From contig NZ_JACDXJ010000001.1 in the NCBI RefSeq assembly GCF_013520865.1, forward strand, positions 1,240,001-1,304,000: 64,000 bases of DNA, written 5' to 3'. How positions within the stretch are numbered: position 1 is the stretch's first letter; each line of letters begins with the position of its first letter. Below, in pieces: positions 10,641 through 26,327 of the stretch. Both the position numbers and the translations under genes were made by a program. Source of the DNA: Microvirga mediterraneensis. Its GTDB lineage: Bacteria; Pseudomonadota; Alphaproteobacteria; Rhizobiales; Beijerinckiaceae. The notes beneath the pieces are model-generated. The model was not told where the DNA came from, did not search any database, and saw nothing but the letters and a program-made list of their open reading frames with translations.

Positions 10641-11170
10641 CTACGTCCCCAGGGGCATCGGACCACTTTTCGGAGGTCGGCCTCGCCGGCGCAGCACCGG
10701 CGCCGGATCGGGCGGCGTAATCAGCGCCTTCGAGCGTACATGCTCGGGCATCAATTCGGCGTGCTGCCGCAGGCGGTAACTTGAGCCCTCGATCTGGATC
10801 ACCACCGCATGATGCAGAAGCCGATCCAGCAGGGCCGTGGCTACCACAGGATCGCCAAACACCTCGCCCCATTCCGCAAATCCGCGGTTCGAGGTCAGGA
10901 TCATCGCCCCGCGCTCGTAGCGGGCATTGACCAGCTGGAAGAACAGGTTGCCGCCCCCAGACACCACCGGCAGATAGCCGATCTCGTCCACAATCAGCAG
11001 CGCGGGCCGGCAGAAGAACCGGATCCGCTCCGCCAGACGCCCCTCGCGCTCGGCACGCGCGAGCAGGCCGATCAGATCCGCCAGCGTACAGAAGTACACG
11101 CTCCGGCCGGCCTTGACCGCCTCCACTCCCAGCGCCGTGGCCAGGTGGCTGTCCCGACGCAACGGGCATG
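10641..11170 (-). pseudogene. IS21-family istB remnant (5' end missing)
   Basis: The minus-strand frame gives the C-terminal two thirds of an IstB helper ATPase: HLATALGVEAVKAGRSVYFCTL, the Walker B region PALLIVDEIGYLP, LTSNRGFAEWGEVFGDPVVATALLDRLLHH, and a basic tail ending GRPPKSG. The Walker A loop that should precede SHLATALG is absent, replaced by unrelated sequence at about 11165. No istA partner is near. It is a dead fragment of an element different from the other IS21 copies in the window. Confidence 0.85.
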
Positions 11171-11356
11171 ACACCATAGTCCTGCGTGCCATCCTACTAC
11201 TTCGTGGCTGGCGATGGGGCATTGGTCTGCCCCCCTCGACCCTATACAATCGGTTGCGGCACGGACCCGCGGCATCTCGGGGCTAGGTGCCAACAGACGG
11301 CGGAGGGCGGACGCCCCCGCATCCGATCGGGGGCGTCCGGCGAGGAAGAGCGGCCC

Positions 11357-11815
11357 ATGACCGACCCGCAGACCGACACTTACTTCCTGGCAGGAATCCT
11401 GCTGCGCTTTCTCGTCCGTGACCCGGCTGCCGGGTACTGCCTGGTCGAGGGGCTGGTCGCGCCAGGGGCCGGCCCGCCGCCTAACCGGCACCCCGGCGAC
11501 GACGAGGCCTTCTACGTCCTCGACGGCACGTTCGAGTTCGGCATCGGCGGCGAGACCCGCGTCGCCACGGCAGGCGACTTCGTCAGGATCCCGCGGGGCG
11601 AGGTGCACACCTTCCGCAACGTCGGCCCGGCTCCGGCGCGGACGCTGATCCTCAATGCACCGGGCACCGCCCACGTCGGGTTCTTCTCGCAGGCCGGGCA
11701 GCCCATGCCGCCGGGAACCAGCGATCTGCCGTCTCCGTCAGGGCCGCCGGACGTCGCCCGCCTGCTCGAGATCGGGCGGCGGAACGGCATCGAGTTCCTG
11801 GTGCCGCAGCACTGA
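11357..11815 (+). CDS. cupin-domain protein
   Basis: This 152-residue protein has a single cupin fold. The first motif region is PPPNRHPGDDEAFYVLDGTFEFGIGG (metal-binding His, Glu positions) and the second is GDFVRIPRGEVHTFRNVGPAPAR (HTFRN). Such proteins include quercetinase-like and isomerase-like enzymes as well as small-molecule sensors; the substrate cannot be told here. The ATG at 11357 follows GAGGAAGAG. It lies alone between an IS remnant and a kinase block. Confidence 0.82.
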   Translation: MTDPQTDTYFLAGILLRFLVRDPAAGYCLVEGLVAPGAGPPPNRHPGDDEAFYVLDGTFEFGIGGETRVATAGDFVRIPRGEVHTFRNVGPAPARTLILNAPGTAHVGFFSQAGQPMPPGTSDLPSPSGPPDVARLLEIGRRNGIEFLVPQH

Positions 11816-12054
11816 TGCCGAAGAGATCCCGCCGCGACCGGGCGGCCTGATCCAGGGCGGAGCGCCAGTGGCCCGTTGCGTTCCCGGGAACCGCGGGTCA
11901 AGGGGACCGCCCGTCATGAGGCCTCCTGCCTCCGCCCGTCCGCACTCCGCCTCGCGCGCCGCCGGGCCGGACGGCGCGTGGCGCCGGTCCCTTGTCAAGG
12001 CAAAGGCCCGGCCATAGTTATGCGCCGGATTCGTCCATCGGGTTCCCACTGCGA

Positions 12055-15011
12055 ATGCCATCAGTTCAGACCGTCTCCCCGCCGGACAGGGCGGACGCGA
12101 CCGATTTCGAGTTCCTGGGCGACAGCGAGATGGGCCGGCGAACGCTGGGCCATGACTGGTCGCGCACGCCGCTCGGGCCGATCGCCACATGGCCCCTGAG
12201 CCTGAAGACCACGGTCGGCATCGTCCTGCGCTCGCCGGTGCCCATCGTCCTGCTCTGGGGACCTGACGGCGTCATGATCTACAACGATGCCTACTCGGGC
12301 TTCGCCGGCGGTCGTCACCCGCTCCTGTTTGGTTCGAAGGTGCGCGAGGGCTGGCCCGAGGTCGCCGACTTCAACGACAACGTGATGAAGGTGGGCTTGA
12401 GCGGCGGTACCCTGTCCTACCGCGACCAGGAACTCACACTCCACCGCAAGGGGGTTCCCGAGCAGGTCTGGATGAACCTCGACTACAGCCCGGTCCTGGA
12501 TGAGAGCGGCCGGCCGGCGGGCGTGCTCGCGGTGGTGGTGGAGACCACGGAACGGGTGCTGGCCCAGCGGGCGCTGGCAAGGACCCAGGAGCGCCTGTCC
12601 CATGCGCTGAATGCTGCGGGCATGGTGGGCATCTACGACTGGCACATCCAGACCGACACCTTCTACTCGGACGCACGCTTCGCGGCGCTGTTCTCGGTCG
12701 ATCCCGATAAGGGTGAGATAGGTGCCCCGATCGCCGAGTACTTCGGGGGGATCCACCCCGACGACCGGGAGAGGATCGGCGAGGCGGTCAATCAGACGAT
12801 CGCAACCGGCTGCAAGTACGTGCAGGAGTACCGCCTGCTCCAACGGGACGGCACCACCCGCTGGATCGATGCGCGCGGGGAGTGCCTGTACGATGGCGAC
12901 GGCAAGCCGTGGCGCTTCATCGGCACCGTGGTCGACATCACCGAGCGCAAGCGGGTCGAGGACCGGCTCGCCGAGACCTCGCGGCGGCTCGACGCGATCC
13001 TGAACAACACCAAGATGGCGGTGTTCATGATGGATGAGCGCCAGCAGTGCGTCTACATGAACAAGTCCGCCGAGGACCTGACCGGCTACACGCTCGCCGA
13101 GACCCGGGGCCGCCCCCTTCACGACGTCGTCCACCACACCCGTCCCGACGGCTCGCCCTATCCCCTGTGCGAATGCCCGATCGACCAGGCGCTCCCGGAG
13201 AACAACCAGGAGCAGGGCGAGGAGATCTTCGTCCACAAGGACGGCAGCTTCTATCCCGTGGCGTTCACCGCCAGCCCGATCCGGGACGAGGCCGGGCGGC
13301 CCATCGGCACCGTGATCGAGGCGCGCAACATCGAGGAGGAGCTGCGCGCCAGGGCCGCGCTCGAGGCGTTCAACGCGACCCTGGAGCAGCGCGTGACGGA
13401 TGCCATCGCCGAACGGGAAAAGGTCGAATCCCTGCTGCGTCAGTCACAGAGGATGGAGGCGCTGGGCCAACTCACGGGCGGCGTTGCCCATGACTTCAAC
13501 AACCTGCTCCAGGTGATCAGCGGCAACCTGCAACTGCTGACGAAGGACGTCGCCGGCAACGAGCGCGCCGAGGCGCGGGTGCAGAACGCGCTCGCCGGCG
13601 TCTCACGCGGCTCCAAGCTCGCCTCCCAGCTTCTGGCGTTCGGACGGCGCCAACCACTGGAGCCCAAGGTCGTCAATGTCGGTCGCTTCATCAAGGGCAT
13701 GGACGACATGCTCCGGCGTGCGCTCGGCGAGGAGATCGAGGTCGAGACCGTGGTCTCGGGGGGTTGTGGAACACGCAGATCGATCCGGGCCAGATCGAGA
13801 ACGCCATCCTGAATCTGGCCATCAATGCCCGGGACGCCATGGACGGCCGCGGCCGCCTGACCATCGAGGCGGGCAACGCCCTGCTCGACGACCGCTATGC
13901 CCTCCAGCATGATGTGGCGGCGGGCCAGTACGTCATGCTAGCCGTGACCGACACCGGCAGCGGCATCCCGCCCGAGATCCTGGAGCGGGTCTTCGATCCC
14001 TTCTTCAGCACCAAGCCGGAGGGCAAGGGCACGGGTCTAGGCCTGTCGATGGTCTACGGCTTCGTCAAGCAGTCCGGCGGCCACATCAAGATCTACAGCG
14101 AGGTCGGCCAGGGCACGACGGTCAAAATCTACTTGCCGCGGGTGCACGAGCAGGAGGATGTCCTGACCGACCTGCGCGCCGCGCCGGTGCGGGGCGGAAC
14201 CGAGACGATCCTGGTGGTGGAGGATGACGACGAGGTCCGCGAGACCGCGGTCGCGCTCCTGTCGGACCTCGGCTACCGCGTGCTCAAGGCGCGCGATGCC
14301 ACGAGCGCCTTGAGCATCATCGAGAGCGGGCTGGAGATCGACCTTCTGTTCACCGACGTGGTCATGCCGGGCCCGTTGCGCAGCCCTGAACTGGCCCGCA
14401 AGGCGCGGCTGCGCCTGCCGCACATCGCGGTGCTGTTCACCTCCGGGTACACCGAGAACGCCATCGTGCACGGCGGCCGCCTCGATCCTGGCGTCGAGCT
14501 TCTGCCGAAGCCGTATTCGCGCGAGGACCTGGCGCGCAAGATTCGCCATGTCCTGGCCAACCAGCAGCAGCGCAACCGCGCCGCATCCGCGCCTGCCACC
14601 CATGCCGAGGCGGCAACGACGAAGGTCGCGAACATCGCGCACTGGACGGTGCTGCTGGTGGAGGACGACGACCTCATTCGGGGCAGCACGGCCGAGATGC
14701 TGGCGGAACTCGGCCATACGGTTCTGGAGGCCGGGGATGCGGCATCGGCCCTGAGGCTGCTCGAAACCAAGTCCGTCGAACTCCTGGTTGCCGATGTCGG
14801 GCTTCCCGATGTTTCGGGAACCGAACTGGCACGGCGCGCCCTAAGGATGCGGCCGGGTTTGGGCGTCGTCTTCGCCACCGGGGACGAGGCCGTATCGGCC
14901 GAGCCGGATCTGGCGACCGCGGTCGTCTTGGTCAAACCCTACGCCGGGGAGGACCTTGCGCAGGCCCTGGCTTCCGCCGTCGCAAAAGCGAAGCTGGACG
15001 CGGCGGAGTGA
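12055..15011 (+). pseudogene. hybrid sensor histidine kinase (multi-PAS, HisKA, HATPase, two REC), frameshifted
   Basis: Read as one protein of about 985 residues, it has three PAS-type sensor regions (about 20-170, 185-310 with DITERKR, 315-435), a dimerisation domain with His479 in [11 protein letters not shown], an ATPase domain ([30 protein letters not shown]) and two receiver domains (LVVEDDDEV and LLVEDDDLI). The frame breaks at about 13758-13766, where GGGGGGTTGTGG lacks one base. Adding one base restores VSGGLWNTQIDPGQIENAIL, as in homologues. This is either a real lesion between the two halves or a homopolymer sequencing error. The ATG at 12055 is uncertain, since no strong ribosome site is visible. 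Confidence 0.85.
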
Positions 15012-15102
15012 TCCGCTGCCATCGCCAAGCAGGGTCGGCCATTCCGCAGCCGGCAGTCATGATGCCCCACGAGGCCGCATCCGGGTCGGACGGAGTTGTT
15101 GG

Positions 15103-15469
15103 ATGTCCGTGCTGAGTGGGTTGCGCCTCCTCCTGGTGGAAGACGAGAGCCATGTGGCCATGCTGGTCGAGGACATGCTGGCCGGCACGGGCTGCCAGGT
15201 CGTGGCGGGCGCGGCCAGGGGTCTCCGAGACCTTGGAGCTGATCGAGGCGACGGACCTCGATGCAGCCGTGCTCGACGTCAACGTCGCCGGCGAGAAGGT
15301 CTTCGCCGTTGCGGAGTGGCTGCGGAATCGAAAGTTCCCTTTCGTGTTCGCGACGGGGTATGGGGCCGAGGGGGTGCGCGAGGACCTGCGTGCCCATGCG
15401 GTGATCCCCAAGCCGTTCCCGCAGCCGCAGCCCCAAAAGGCCTTGATCAGGGCGACCGGCCGTTCATGA
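15103..15469 (+). pseudogene. single-domain response regulator, frameshifted
   Basis: The start MSVLSGLRLLLVEDESHVAMLVEDML is a receiver-domain N-terminus with the acidic pair. The remainder (LIEATDLDAAVLDVNVAGEKVF, then FATGYGAEGV and PKPF) lies in another frame. One extra G in the GGGG run at 15218-15221 explains the break; removing it gives a 121-residue receiver with the phospho-acceptor Asp in AAVLDVN. It sits 91 bases after the hybrid kinase, whose gene is also frameshifted in a G-run. It would probably have been a phosphotransfer partner of a neighbouring kinase. Confidence 0.85.
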
Positions 15470-15722
15470 TGGGCGCCGAACGGCTCGCGCAGGCACCCTC
15501 CGGCCCCTTGCATCACGCCGGCATTCCGAGAGGACTGAGCCGATGGTGTGCCACAGGGAATGGGGTTGCTCCAGCACGGCCATGTTCTAGGTATCCGGGC
15601 GCTCTGCCATCGACGCCGGAACGGGCGTGCACTTCGGCTGACAAATGCGGGACATGACACGTGGAGACTCCGAGCATCCTCGCCTCTCGAGGTGACGACA
15701 CTGCCGAAAGGAACACCCCGTA

Positions 15723-18743
<3,021 letters not shown>

Positions 18744-18833
18744 GGCAACCGGCCGATCCCGGTGCGTCACTGCCGGAAAGGGACCGCCAGGCTGCCGTCG
18801 GGCCGCCATGCACTCCTCCGGTAGCGCTGCGGA

Positions 18834-20494
<1,661 letters not shown>

Positions 20495-20498
<4 letters not shown>

Positions 20499-21319
20499 GA
20501 AGCAGCCACCTGTTCGGGGGCTGGGGCGCGCAGGAAGGCTTCCATAGCCTCAATCGTCTCCTCGGGCGCACTCAGGTTCGGGCAGTGCCCGGTCGCCTGC
20601 ATCAAGATGAATTCGCTGTCCGGAAGGTTCTGCTGGATGTAGCGCCCGACGGCCTCGGGAGCGATTACGTCCTGGGAGCACTGAAGGATGAGCGCCTTGG
20701 TCCTGACCTTCGGCAGGTCAGCCCGGTTGTCCGACAGGAAGGTCACGCGGGCGAAGTGCTTGGCGATCTCCGGGTTGGTGCGGCAGAAGCTATTGGTGAG
20801 CTCTTCGCCAAGCTCGGGCCGATCCGGATTGCCCATGATGACGGGTGCCATGGTGCTCGACCAGCCGAGATGGTTGCTGTCGAGGAAGTCGAGCAGGCCC
20901 TCGATGTCCTCTCGCTTGAACCCGCCGACATAGTCGTCGTCGTCGATGTAGCGCGGCGAGGGGCCGATCAGGACCAGACGCTCGAACCGCTCCGGCTCCT
21001 GGATAGCGGCGAGAACCCCGATCATGGCGCTGACGGAATGGCCGACGAAGATCACGTCCTCCAAGCCCAACTCGCGGCAGATCGCCAGCACGTCGTCGGC
21101 GTAGCCCTGGAGGGAGCCATATCGGGACTGATCGAAGGCGGCCGCGTCCGACTGGCCATGGCCGACATGGTCGAAGAGGACGATCCTGTAACGGTCCTCG
21201 AAGGCGGGAGTGATGAAACGCCACATGTTCTGGTCGCAACCGTAGCCATGGGCAAACAGCATGGGCTGCTCGCCGCGGCCGAAAACCTTGACGTTATGGC
21301 GTGCGAGAACGGCAGACAT
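20495..21319 (-). CDS. RsbQ-like alpha/beta hydrolase (bacterial KAI2/D14 relative)
   Basis: The 274-residue protein matches RsbQ of Bacillus, the hydrolase needed for RsbP-dependent energy-stress signalling, in length and landmarks: FAHGYGCDQNMWRFITPAF, FDHVGHGQSD, and a catalytic set of Ser95 (VGHSVSAM), Asp217 (CSQDVIAP) and His245 (ATGHCPNL). I chose the ATG at 21319, which follows CGGAG by 5 bases. It is translationally coupled to a PAS histidine kinase. In the Bacillus system the partner PAS protein carries a PP2C phosphatase; here the output is a hybrid kinase. The natural ligand is unknown. Confidence 0.9.
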
Positions 21320-21440
21320 GGGCGCTCCGTGCAATCCAAGGACTGATGAGGGCGCTTGCTTCAGGCGATGAATGCAAGCTGTGCAGTTCAGGAGGCCGAT
21401 GTAGGTCTCCCTATCCTTGTTTCAACACCGCTGGAGCTTG

Positions 21441-22588
21441 TCAAATATCCGGTGACGTCACAAGCGGAGCATCGACCGTACAGATGACCCCTTCCGGAGT
21501 GAAGCTGATGTCGGCCTGGCCGTTCAGGTCGCTCGCCAGGCTGCGCTCGATCAGACGCGTACCGAAGCCACGGCGACGGGGTGCCTGAACCGGCGGCCCG
21601 CCCTCCTCCGACCACACCAGATGCAGGCGTGGAGTGTCCGTCCCGATAACCTGCCACCGGATGCCTAATGTCCCGGTGGGGTTGGAGAGGGCTCCGTACT
21701 TGACCGCATTGGTTGCCAGTTCCTGCAATGCCATGGCAGTGGCCAGCGCCATGCGCGGGGCAAGCCTCACAGGCGGCCCCTGCACATTCACCCGGTTCTC
21801 CCGCTCGTGGCGGTAGGGCGCCATCGCCTCACGGACGATGTCCCGCAGGTTCGCGCTCTCCCAGTTCTCACGGGTGAGCACGTCATGAGCCCGGGACAAG
21901 GCGAAGAGGCGCGACTCCATGGCGAAACGGGCCTCGTCCATCGTGCTCGCATTGCGCAGCGTCTGGGAAGCAATCGACTGCACGGTGGCGAGCGTGTTCT
22001 TCACCCGGTGGTTCAGCTCGTTGATCAGGAGCACCTGATGCTCCTCCCAACGCTTGCGATCCGTAATGTCCTGATGAATGCCGACCACCCGTTGCGGAGT
22101 GCCGGATCTGTCACGATGCACGATCGCCTGCGAGCTGACCCAGCGCTCCCTGTCGTCCTTTGCCCGAACTCGGAATTCGGTCCGGTAAGGCTCCTTGCCC
22201 TGCAAGGCGGCATCAAAGGCGGTATTGAGCCGCGCCCGGTCATCGGGATGGATCACGGCCTGCCATGCCTCGCGCTCGAGGAGTTCGTCGGCCGGAACTC
22301 CGAAGATCTCCGCTGACCGGGGCGACAGCAGGCGGCGCTTGGAGGCGATGTCCAACTCCCAGGTGCCGAGCTTGCCGGCCTCCAGGGCCAGGCGCAGTCT
22401 TTCCTCGCTCTCCCGCAGCCCCTCCTCCGCCCGGTGCCGCTCCTCCAGTTCACGCTGAGCTTCTCGGCTCTTCTCGTCAGCAGCCGAGCGCGCCGTGATC
22501 TGGGCCCAGAGCACGCCGGAGACCAGGACCGTGGCCATTAGGCCTCCGCCGAAGAAAAGGGAGATGAGCGACCGGGGTGACCTCTGTT
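21441..22588 (-). pseudogene. 3' half of CHASE-PAS-HWE histidine kinase (split by IS21 element)
   Basis: This half encodes a transmembrane segment (SLISLFFGGGLMATVLVSGVL), a coiled coil, a PAS domain with PAC motif (GTWELDIASKRRLLSPRSAEIFGV, IHQDITDRKRWEE) and an HWE kinase core: ELNHRVKNTLATVQSIASQ with the phospho-His, ALQELATNAVKYGALS (N box) and LVWSEEGGPPV (the W-x-E motif). It has lost its start. Joined to 25228-26147 after removal of the element and one copy of the 7-bp target duplication, the frame reads LEQ-RSPRSLIS without interruption, giving about 686 residues. The two halves are probably non-functional. Confidence 0.92.
22582..22588 (+). repeat. target-site duplication, left copy (ctctgtt)
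   Basis: The 7 bases ctctgtt stand immediately left of the IS21 terminus and recur at 25228-25234 immediately right of it. Seven bases lies within the 4-8 bp range known for IS21 elements. Confidence 0.9.
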
Positions 22589-22747
22589 TGCGTATTCCAG
22601 GGATGGTGATCGGTGGTTCCACACGATCATGATCACTCGTTCTGGTGATCGTGATCACCGTCAGCGTTCACTTGGTGGTTCGCTGAGCGGGGATGAAGCG
22701 GCCAGTACCGCTGGCAGTTGTAAGGTGGTCTGGAAACAGCCTTCAGG

Positions 22748-23473
22748 TCAAGCCCGCCGCCGCAGGCTGTCGCCCTTGAGTTCAATCCGATGTGCATTGT
22801 GAATGACGCGATCCAGGATCGCATCGCCGAGAGTGGGATCGGCAATCACATCGTGCCAGTGTGATACGGGAACCTGGCTGGTGATCAGCAGCGAGCCCTT
22901 GTCGTAGCGGTCGTCAACGATCTCCAGAAGATCCCGGCGCTGCTCGGCGGTGAGCGGCTCCGGGCCCCAGTCGTCGATGATGATCAAATCCGTGCGCTCC
23001 AGGGCACTCATCAGACGCGCCAGACGGCCTTCGCCGCGAGCCTGGACCAGATCGGCAAACAGGCGCGGCGCCCGGCGATACAGAACCGAGAAGCCGTCGC
23101 GACAGGCCTTGTGGCCGAGCGCACAGGCCAGCCAGCTCTTCCCCGTCCCGGTCGGGCCGACAATCGCCAGGTGATTGTGATCGCGCACCCACTGGCTGGT
23201 GGCCAGCGACTGGAACAAGGCCCGGTCGAGACCGCGCGAGCTGCGGTAGTCAACATTCTCTATGGTGGCGCTCTGGCGCAGTTTGGCCGCGCTGAGGCGG
23301 CGCGCCAGACGACGGTTGTCGCGGAACGTCACTTCCCGATCGACCAGAAGACCAAGCCAGTCGGCATGGGGCATCGCCGCGGCATCGGGGTTGGTCTGCA
23401 ACTCGATCAGCGTGTCGGCCATGGCGCTCAAGCCAAGAGCCCGCAGGCGTTCGACAGTGGGGTGAAGCAGCAT
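22748..23473 (-). CDS. istB: IS21 helper ATPase IstB
   Basis: IstB is the AAA+ helper that selects targets and activates the IstA transposase. The 241-residue product has the IstB N-terminal helices (LLHPTVERLRALGLSAMADTL), Walker A GPTGTGKS, Walker B DLIIIDDWGPEPL, sensor region LLITSQVPVSHWHD and DAILDRVIHNAHRI. I chose the ATG at 23473, right behind AGGAGATCCTC and 14 bases after the istA stop; a longer frame to 23521 overlaps istA. It is intact. Confidence 0.94.
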   Translation of the reverse strand: MLLHPTVERLRALGLSAMADTLIELQTNPDAAAMPHADWLGLLVDREVTFRDNRRLARRLSAAKLRQSATIENVDYRSSRGLDRALFQSLATSQWVRDHNHLAIVGPTGTGKSWLACALGHKACRDGFSVLYRRAPRLFADLVQARGEGRLARLMSALERTDLIIIDDWGPEPLTAEQRRDLLEIVDDRYDKGSLLITSQVPVSHWHDVIADPTLGDAILDRVIHNAHRIELKGDSLRRRA

Positions 23474-23486
23474 GAGGATCTCCTGT

Positions 23487-25025
23487 TCAGTGGTAGTAGC
23501 CGGGGCCACGGATGTTGGCATGGACGAGCACCGGCGCGTCCTGCGCCGGCTGGGAGGCCTTGGGCATGCCGCTCTTCAGAATGGCGGCAACCGAGGTGTA
23601 GGACCGGGTGTTGATCGCCAGAGCCTGCGCGCAGGCGGCATCGACCCCCTCCGCCCCATAGCGCTTGACCAGTCCGAGAATGCCGATTGCCGAGCGGAAG
23701 CCCTGCTCAGGATGCGGCCGGGAGCGCAGGATGACGTCGATCAAGGTGGCGGCGTCTGGTCCGACCTTGCCCGCCTCGCGGCGGATGCGCTCATGCGTCC
23801 AGTCGCGGTAGCGCCGATGCGAACTCGGCATGTGCTCGGACACCGTGGTTGGCCGATGCGGACGATGGGACCGCATATGCGAGGCCACGCGCTTGCCGCG
23901 CCAGAAGACTTCGACGGTTGCGGCCGTGATCCGCGCCTCGACCTCCTGACGCACCAGGCTGTGCGGCACGCTGTAGTAATGCTTGGCGATCTCGATGTGG
24001 TAATCGAGACCGACCCGGCAGCGCTTCCACTCGGCATACTCGTACGGTTCGGCCGGCAGCGGCAGGAGCGCCGGGCGGTCGAGCGCCTCGAACAGCTCGC
24101 GCCGGCTGCGGCCCCAGCCACGCAGGGGCCGGTCATTCAAGTCATGCAGCAGATCCTGGATGGCCGCGTTGAGCGCCGACAGCGAGAAGAAACGGCGGTT
24201 GCGCAGGCGGGCCAGGATCCAGCGCCCGACCACCTGAACGCCCACCTCGACCTTCGCCTTGTCGCGCGGCTTGTAGGGCCGGGCCGGCACGATGGCGGTG
24301 CCGTAGTGACGCGCCGCGTCGGCATAGGTGCGGTTAACCATCGGCTCGTGGAAGCAGGCCTTGGTGATCCCGGCCTTGAGATTGTCGCTGACCGTCTGGC
24401 GGGTGGCGCCGCCCAGGAAGGCGAAGGTGCGCACATGCGATCCAATCCAATCCGGCAGACTCTGGGTGAAGGTGGCCTCGGCATAGGTGTAGTTCGAGGC
24501 CCCGAGCACGGCGACGAAGATCTGGACCGGGCGGACCTCGCCGGTGAGCCCGTCGATCACCTCCATGGTGTGGCCGGAATAGTCGACGAAGAGCCTCTCG
24601 CCGGCAACATGGACCTGGCGCAGCGTGGGCTTGAGCCGGCCCGCCCAGTCCTTGTAGTGCTCGCAGAACCAGGAATAGCTGAAGGCCTCGGGCGTGCTGT
24701 CGCAGTATTCCTCCCACAGGAGCATCAGAGTCACGCCCGGCCGGCGCAGTTCGCGATGGACCAGCGTCCAATCGGGCTGGCTGCGTTGCTCGGTGGGCAG
24801 ATCGGAGGGCGGTGGATAGAGCCGGCTCTCCAGCAGGACATCATCATCAAGCTCGGGCGGCAGGGGCCAGGTCAGGCCGGCGCGCCGGGCACGATTGATG
24901 TATTTGCTGACGGTGCCCTGGGCCAGGCCCAGGCTGGTTGCGGTGGCGCGCTGGGAAAGCCCGACAGCGTGGTGCAGGCGTAAGACTTCACGGATGTGGC
25001 GCATCGACAGTCTCTCGGTGGGCAT
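23487..25025 (-). CDS. istA: IS21 transposase IstA
   Basis: IstA is the DDE transposase of the element. The 512-residue protein starts with a helix-turn-helix ([26 protein letters not shown]), then the rve integrase core with the first Asp in [12 protein letters not shown], the second in [10 protein letters not shown] and the Glu in [10 protein letters not shown], then a C-terminal beta-barrel region with [11 protein letters not shown] chose the ATG at 25025 because it places the helix-turn-helix at the N-terminus; an upstream frame to 25118 reaches into the terminal repeats. No lesion is visible. Confidence 0.93.
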   Translation of the reverse strand: MPTERLSMRHIREVLRLHHAVGLSQRATATSLGLAQGTVSKYINRARRAGLTWPLPPELDDDVLLESRLYPPPSDLPTEQRSQPDWTLVHRELRRPGVTLMLLWEEYCDSTPEAFSYSWFCEHYKDWAGRLKPTLRQVHVAGERLFVDYSGHTMEVIDGLTGEVRPVQIFVAVLGASNYTYAEATFTQSLPDWIGSHVRTFAFLGGATRQTVSDNLKAGITKACFHEPMVNRTYADAARHYGTAIVPARPYKPRDKAKVEVGVQVVGRWILARLRNRRFFSLSALNAAIQDLLHDLNDRPLRGWGRSRRELFEALDRPALLPLPAEPYEYAEWKRCRVGLDYHIEIAKHYYSVPHSLVRQEVEARITAATVEVFWRGKRVASHMRSHRPHRPTTVSEHMPSSHRRYRDWTHERIRREAGKVGPDAATLIDVILRSRPHPEQGFRSAIGILGLVKRYGAEGVDAACAQALAINTRSYTSVAAILKSGMPKASQPAQDAPVLVHANIRGPGYYH

Positions 25026-25227
25026 CTTGGTCCTCGGCTGGAAAGCAAAAGCCAAGATTACCGTAGGTTGCGGACTGCCCGCGGACAGCACCTCTTCCCG
25101 GTCTCGGAGACTGATCACGATCGCTGGAACGAGTGATCACGGCCCTCTGGAAACCATGATCACGATGCCCTGGAACGGATGATCACGATCATCTGGAATC
25201 CGTGATCACGATCGTCTGGAACGCGCA

Positions 25228-25234
25228 CTCTGTT
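25228..25234 (+). repeat. target-site duplication, right copy (ctctgtt)
   Basis: This is the second copy of the 7-base duplication flanking the IS21 element; it joins the CHASE half to the kinase half in frame when the element is removed. Confidence 0.9.
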
Positions 25235-26147
25235 CCAGTTGCGGGCTGCTGAGATAGGCAATCGTCCACTGGCGACCGGCGACGTCGAGCGTGCGAGTGT
25301 CGGTGTGACGGGCCGCCCTTTCGCCTGAACCGTCAGGCTGAAGGCCGGATCGGTGCAGGAGGTTCTGGGGGGAAGGCGGGCCGTCATAGACCCGCAATTC
25401 CAGTCCCGGGTTGCGCATGCCCAGGAAGATGGCGGTGAAAAGATCATCCGCTCGGAAGGGGCTGTAGACGAACCCGGCCAGCCCGTCCTGCCGCTCCGAA
25501 GTCGTCTTGGGCGTGGCGCCACCGCGGTACACCGGCACATAGATCAGGAACCCGGCCTGCTTGGCCTCATCGATCTCCTGGACCAGCTCGACCCTGCCGC
25601 TTGCCGCCGGCTGCCCCGTGTCCCGAGCCTGCTCCATGGCTGCCCTGCGGATCGGCTCCGAGAACATGTCAAAGCCGATGGCGGCCTCGTTGCGCCGATC
25701 CTGCGGCTCAAGATAGATGATGGAGTGGAACTCCGGACCAGGATGATCGGGCCAGGTCCTGAACGACGGACGGCCCTGCTGTCGCTGAACCGTGACGAAG
25801 GCCTCGCGTTCATCGGGCTGCACGCGGGCGGTGTACCCAATGCCCTGAATGCCCGGGTAATCCTTGTTCAAGCGCAGTCCGGCCGCGAAGGCCCGAAATG
25901 CCTCCCTGTCGATGTCGAGATGGTTGGCGTTGAACAGGCCGACACCGGCCCGCAGCAGGGTGACGTACGTGTCGAGACGGTCCCGGATCGCGTCCTGGGC
26001 CTGGTCCACCCGGCGCTCGAAGCTGAGGCGGTCACGTGCGTCGACGACGTCCAATAGGCTCACCGCCACGAGCACCGACGCCGTCAGCCCACCCAGCAGG
26101 GTCGCAAGAGGAATGAACATACGCCAGCGGCGTGGCTGTTGGAGCAT
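25228..26147 (-). pseudogene. 5' half of CHASE-PAS-HWE histidine kinase (split by IS21 element)
   Basis: This half carries a first transmembrane segment (FIPLATLLGGLTASVLVAVSLL) and an extracytoplasmic CHASE domain, recognisable by RLRLNKDYPGIQGIGYTARV, GFDMFSEPIRRAAMEQARDTG and KQAGFLIYVPVYRGG. CHASE domains bind small extracellular ligands in other sensor kinases. The frame continues past the IS junction into terminal-repeat DNA and stops at 25206. The start is uncertain: ATG 26147, or a TTG at 26237. The rest of the gene is at 21441-22588. Confidence 0.9.
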
Positions 26148-26327
26148 TAGCGGTCCGAGGTGATCGCAGGCGGCACAGGAGGAGGAATGATCCGCTCCGG
26201 TGTCCGGCAAGAGCACAAGGATTAGGAGAGCCGTCAATATAGGTGGCGGTGCCGGCCGTGAACAGGGCGGCGCCTCGGTTCAGAGGACGCACGTTTGTGA
26301 AACGGCACTGCCGTCATGGATCGGAGA

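Larger units (their letters stand above)
22589..25227 (-). mobile_element. complete IS21-family insertion sequence (2639 bp)
   Basis: The element begins TGCG (22589) and ends CGCA (25227). The two ends align as imperfect inverted repeats (TGCGTATTCCAG versus TGCGCGTTCCAG read inward). Several subterminal copies of a TGATCACGAT-type motif spaced about 27 bases apart lie at the right end (25112-25215), with fewer at the left. These are the multiple transposase-binding repeats typical of IS21. It carries istA and istB in tandem, is flanked by a 7-bp duplication, and interrupts a CHASE-PAS-HWE kinase gene. Both genes look intact. Confidence 0.93.
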
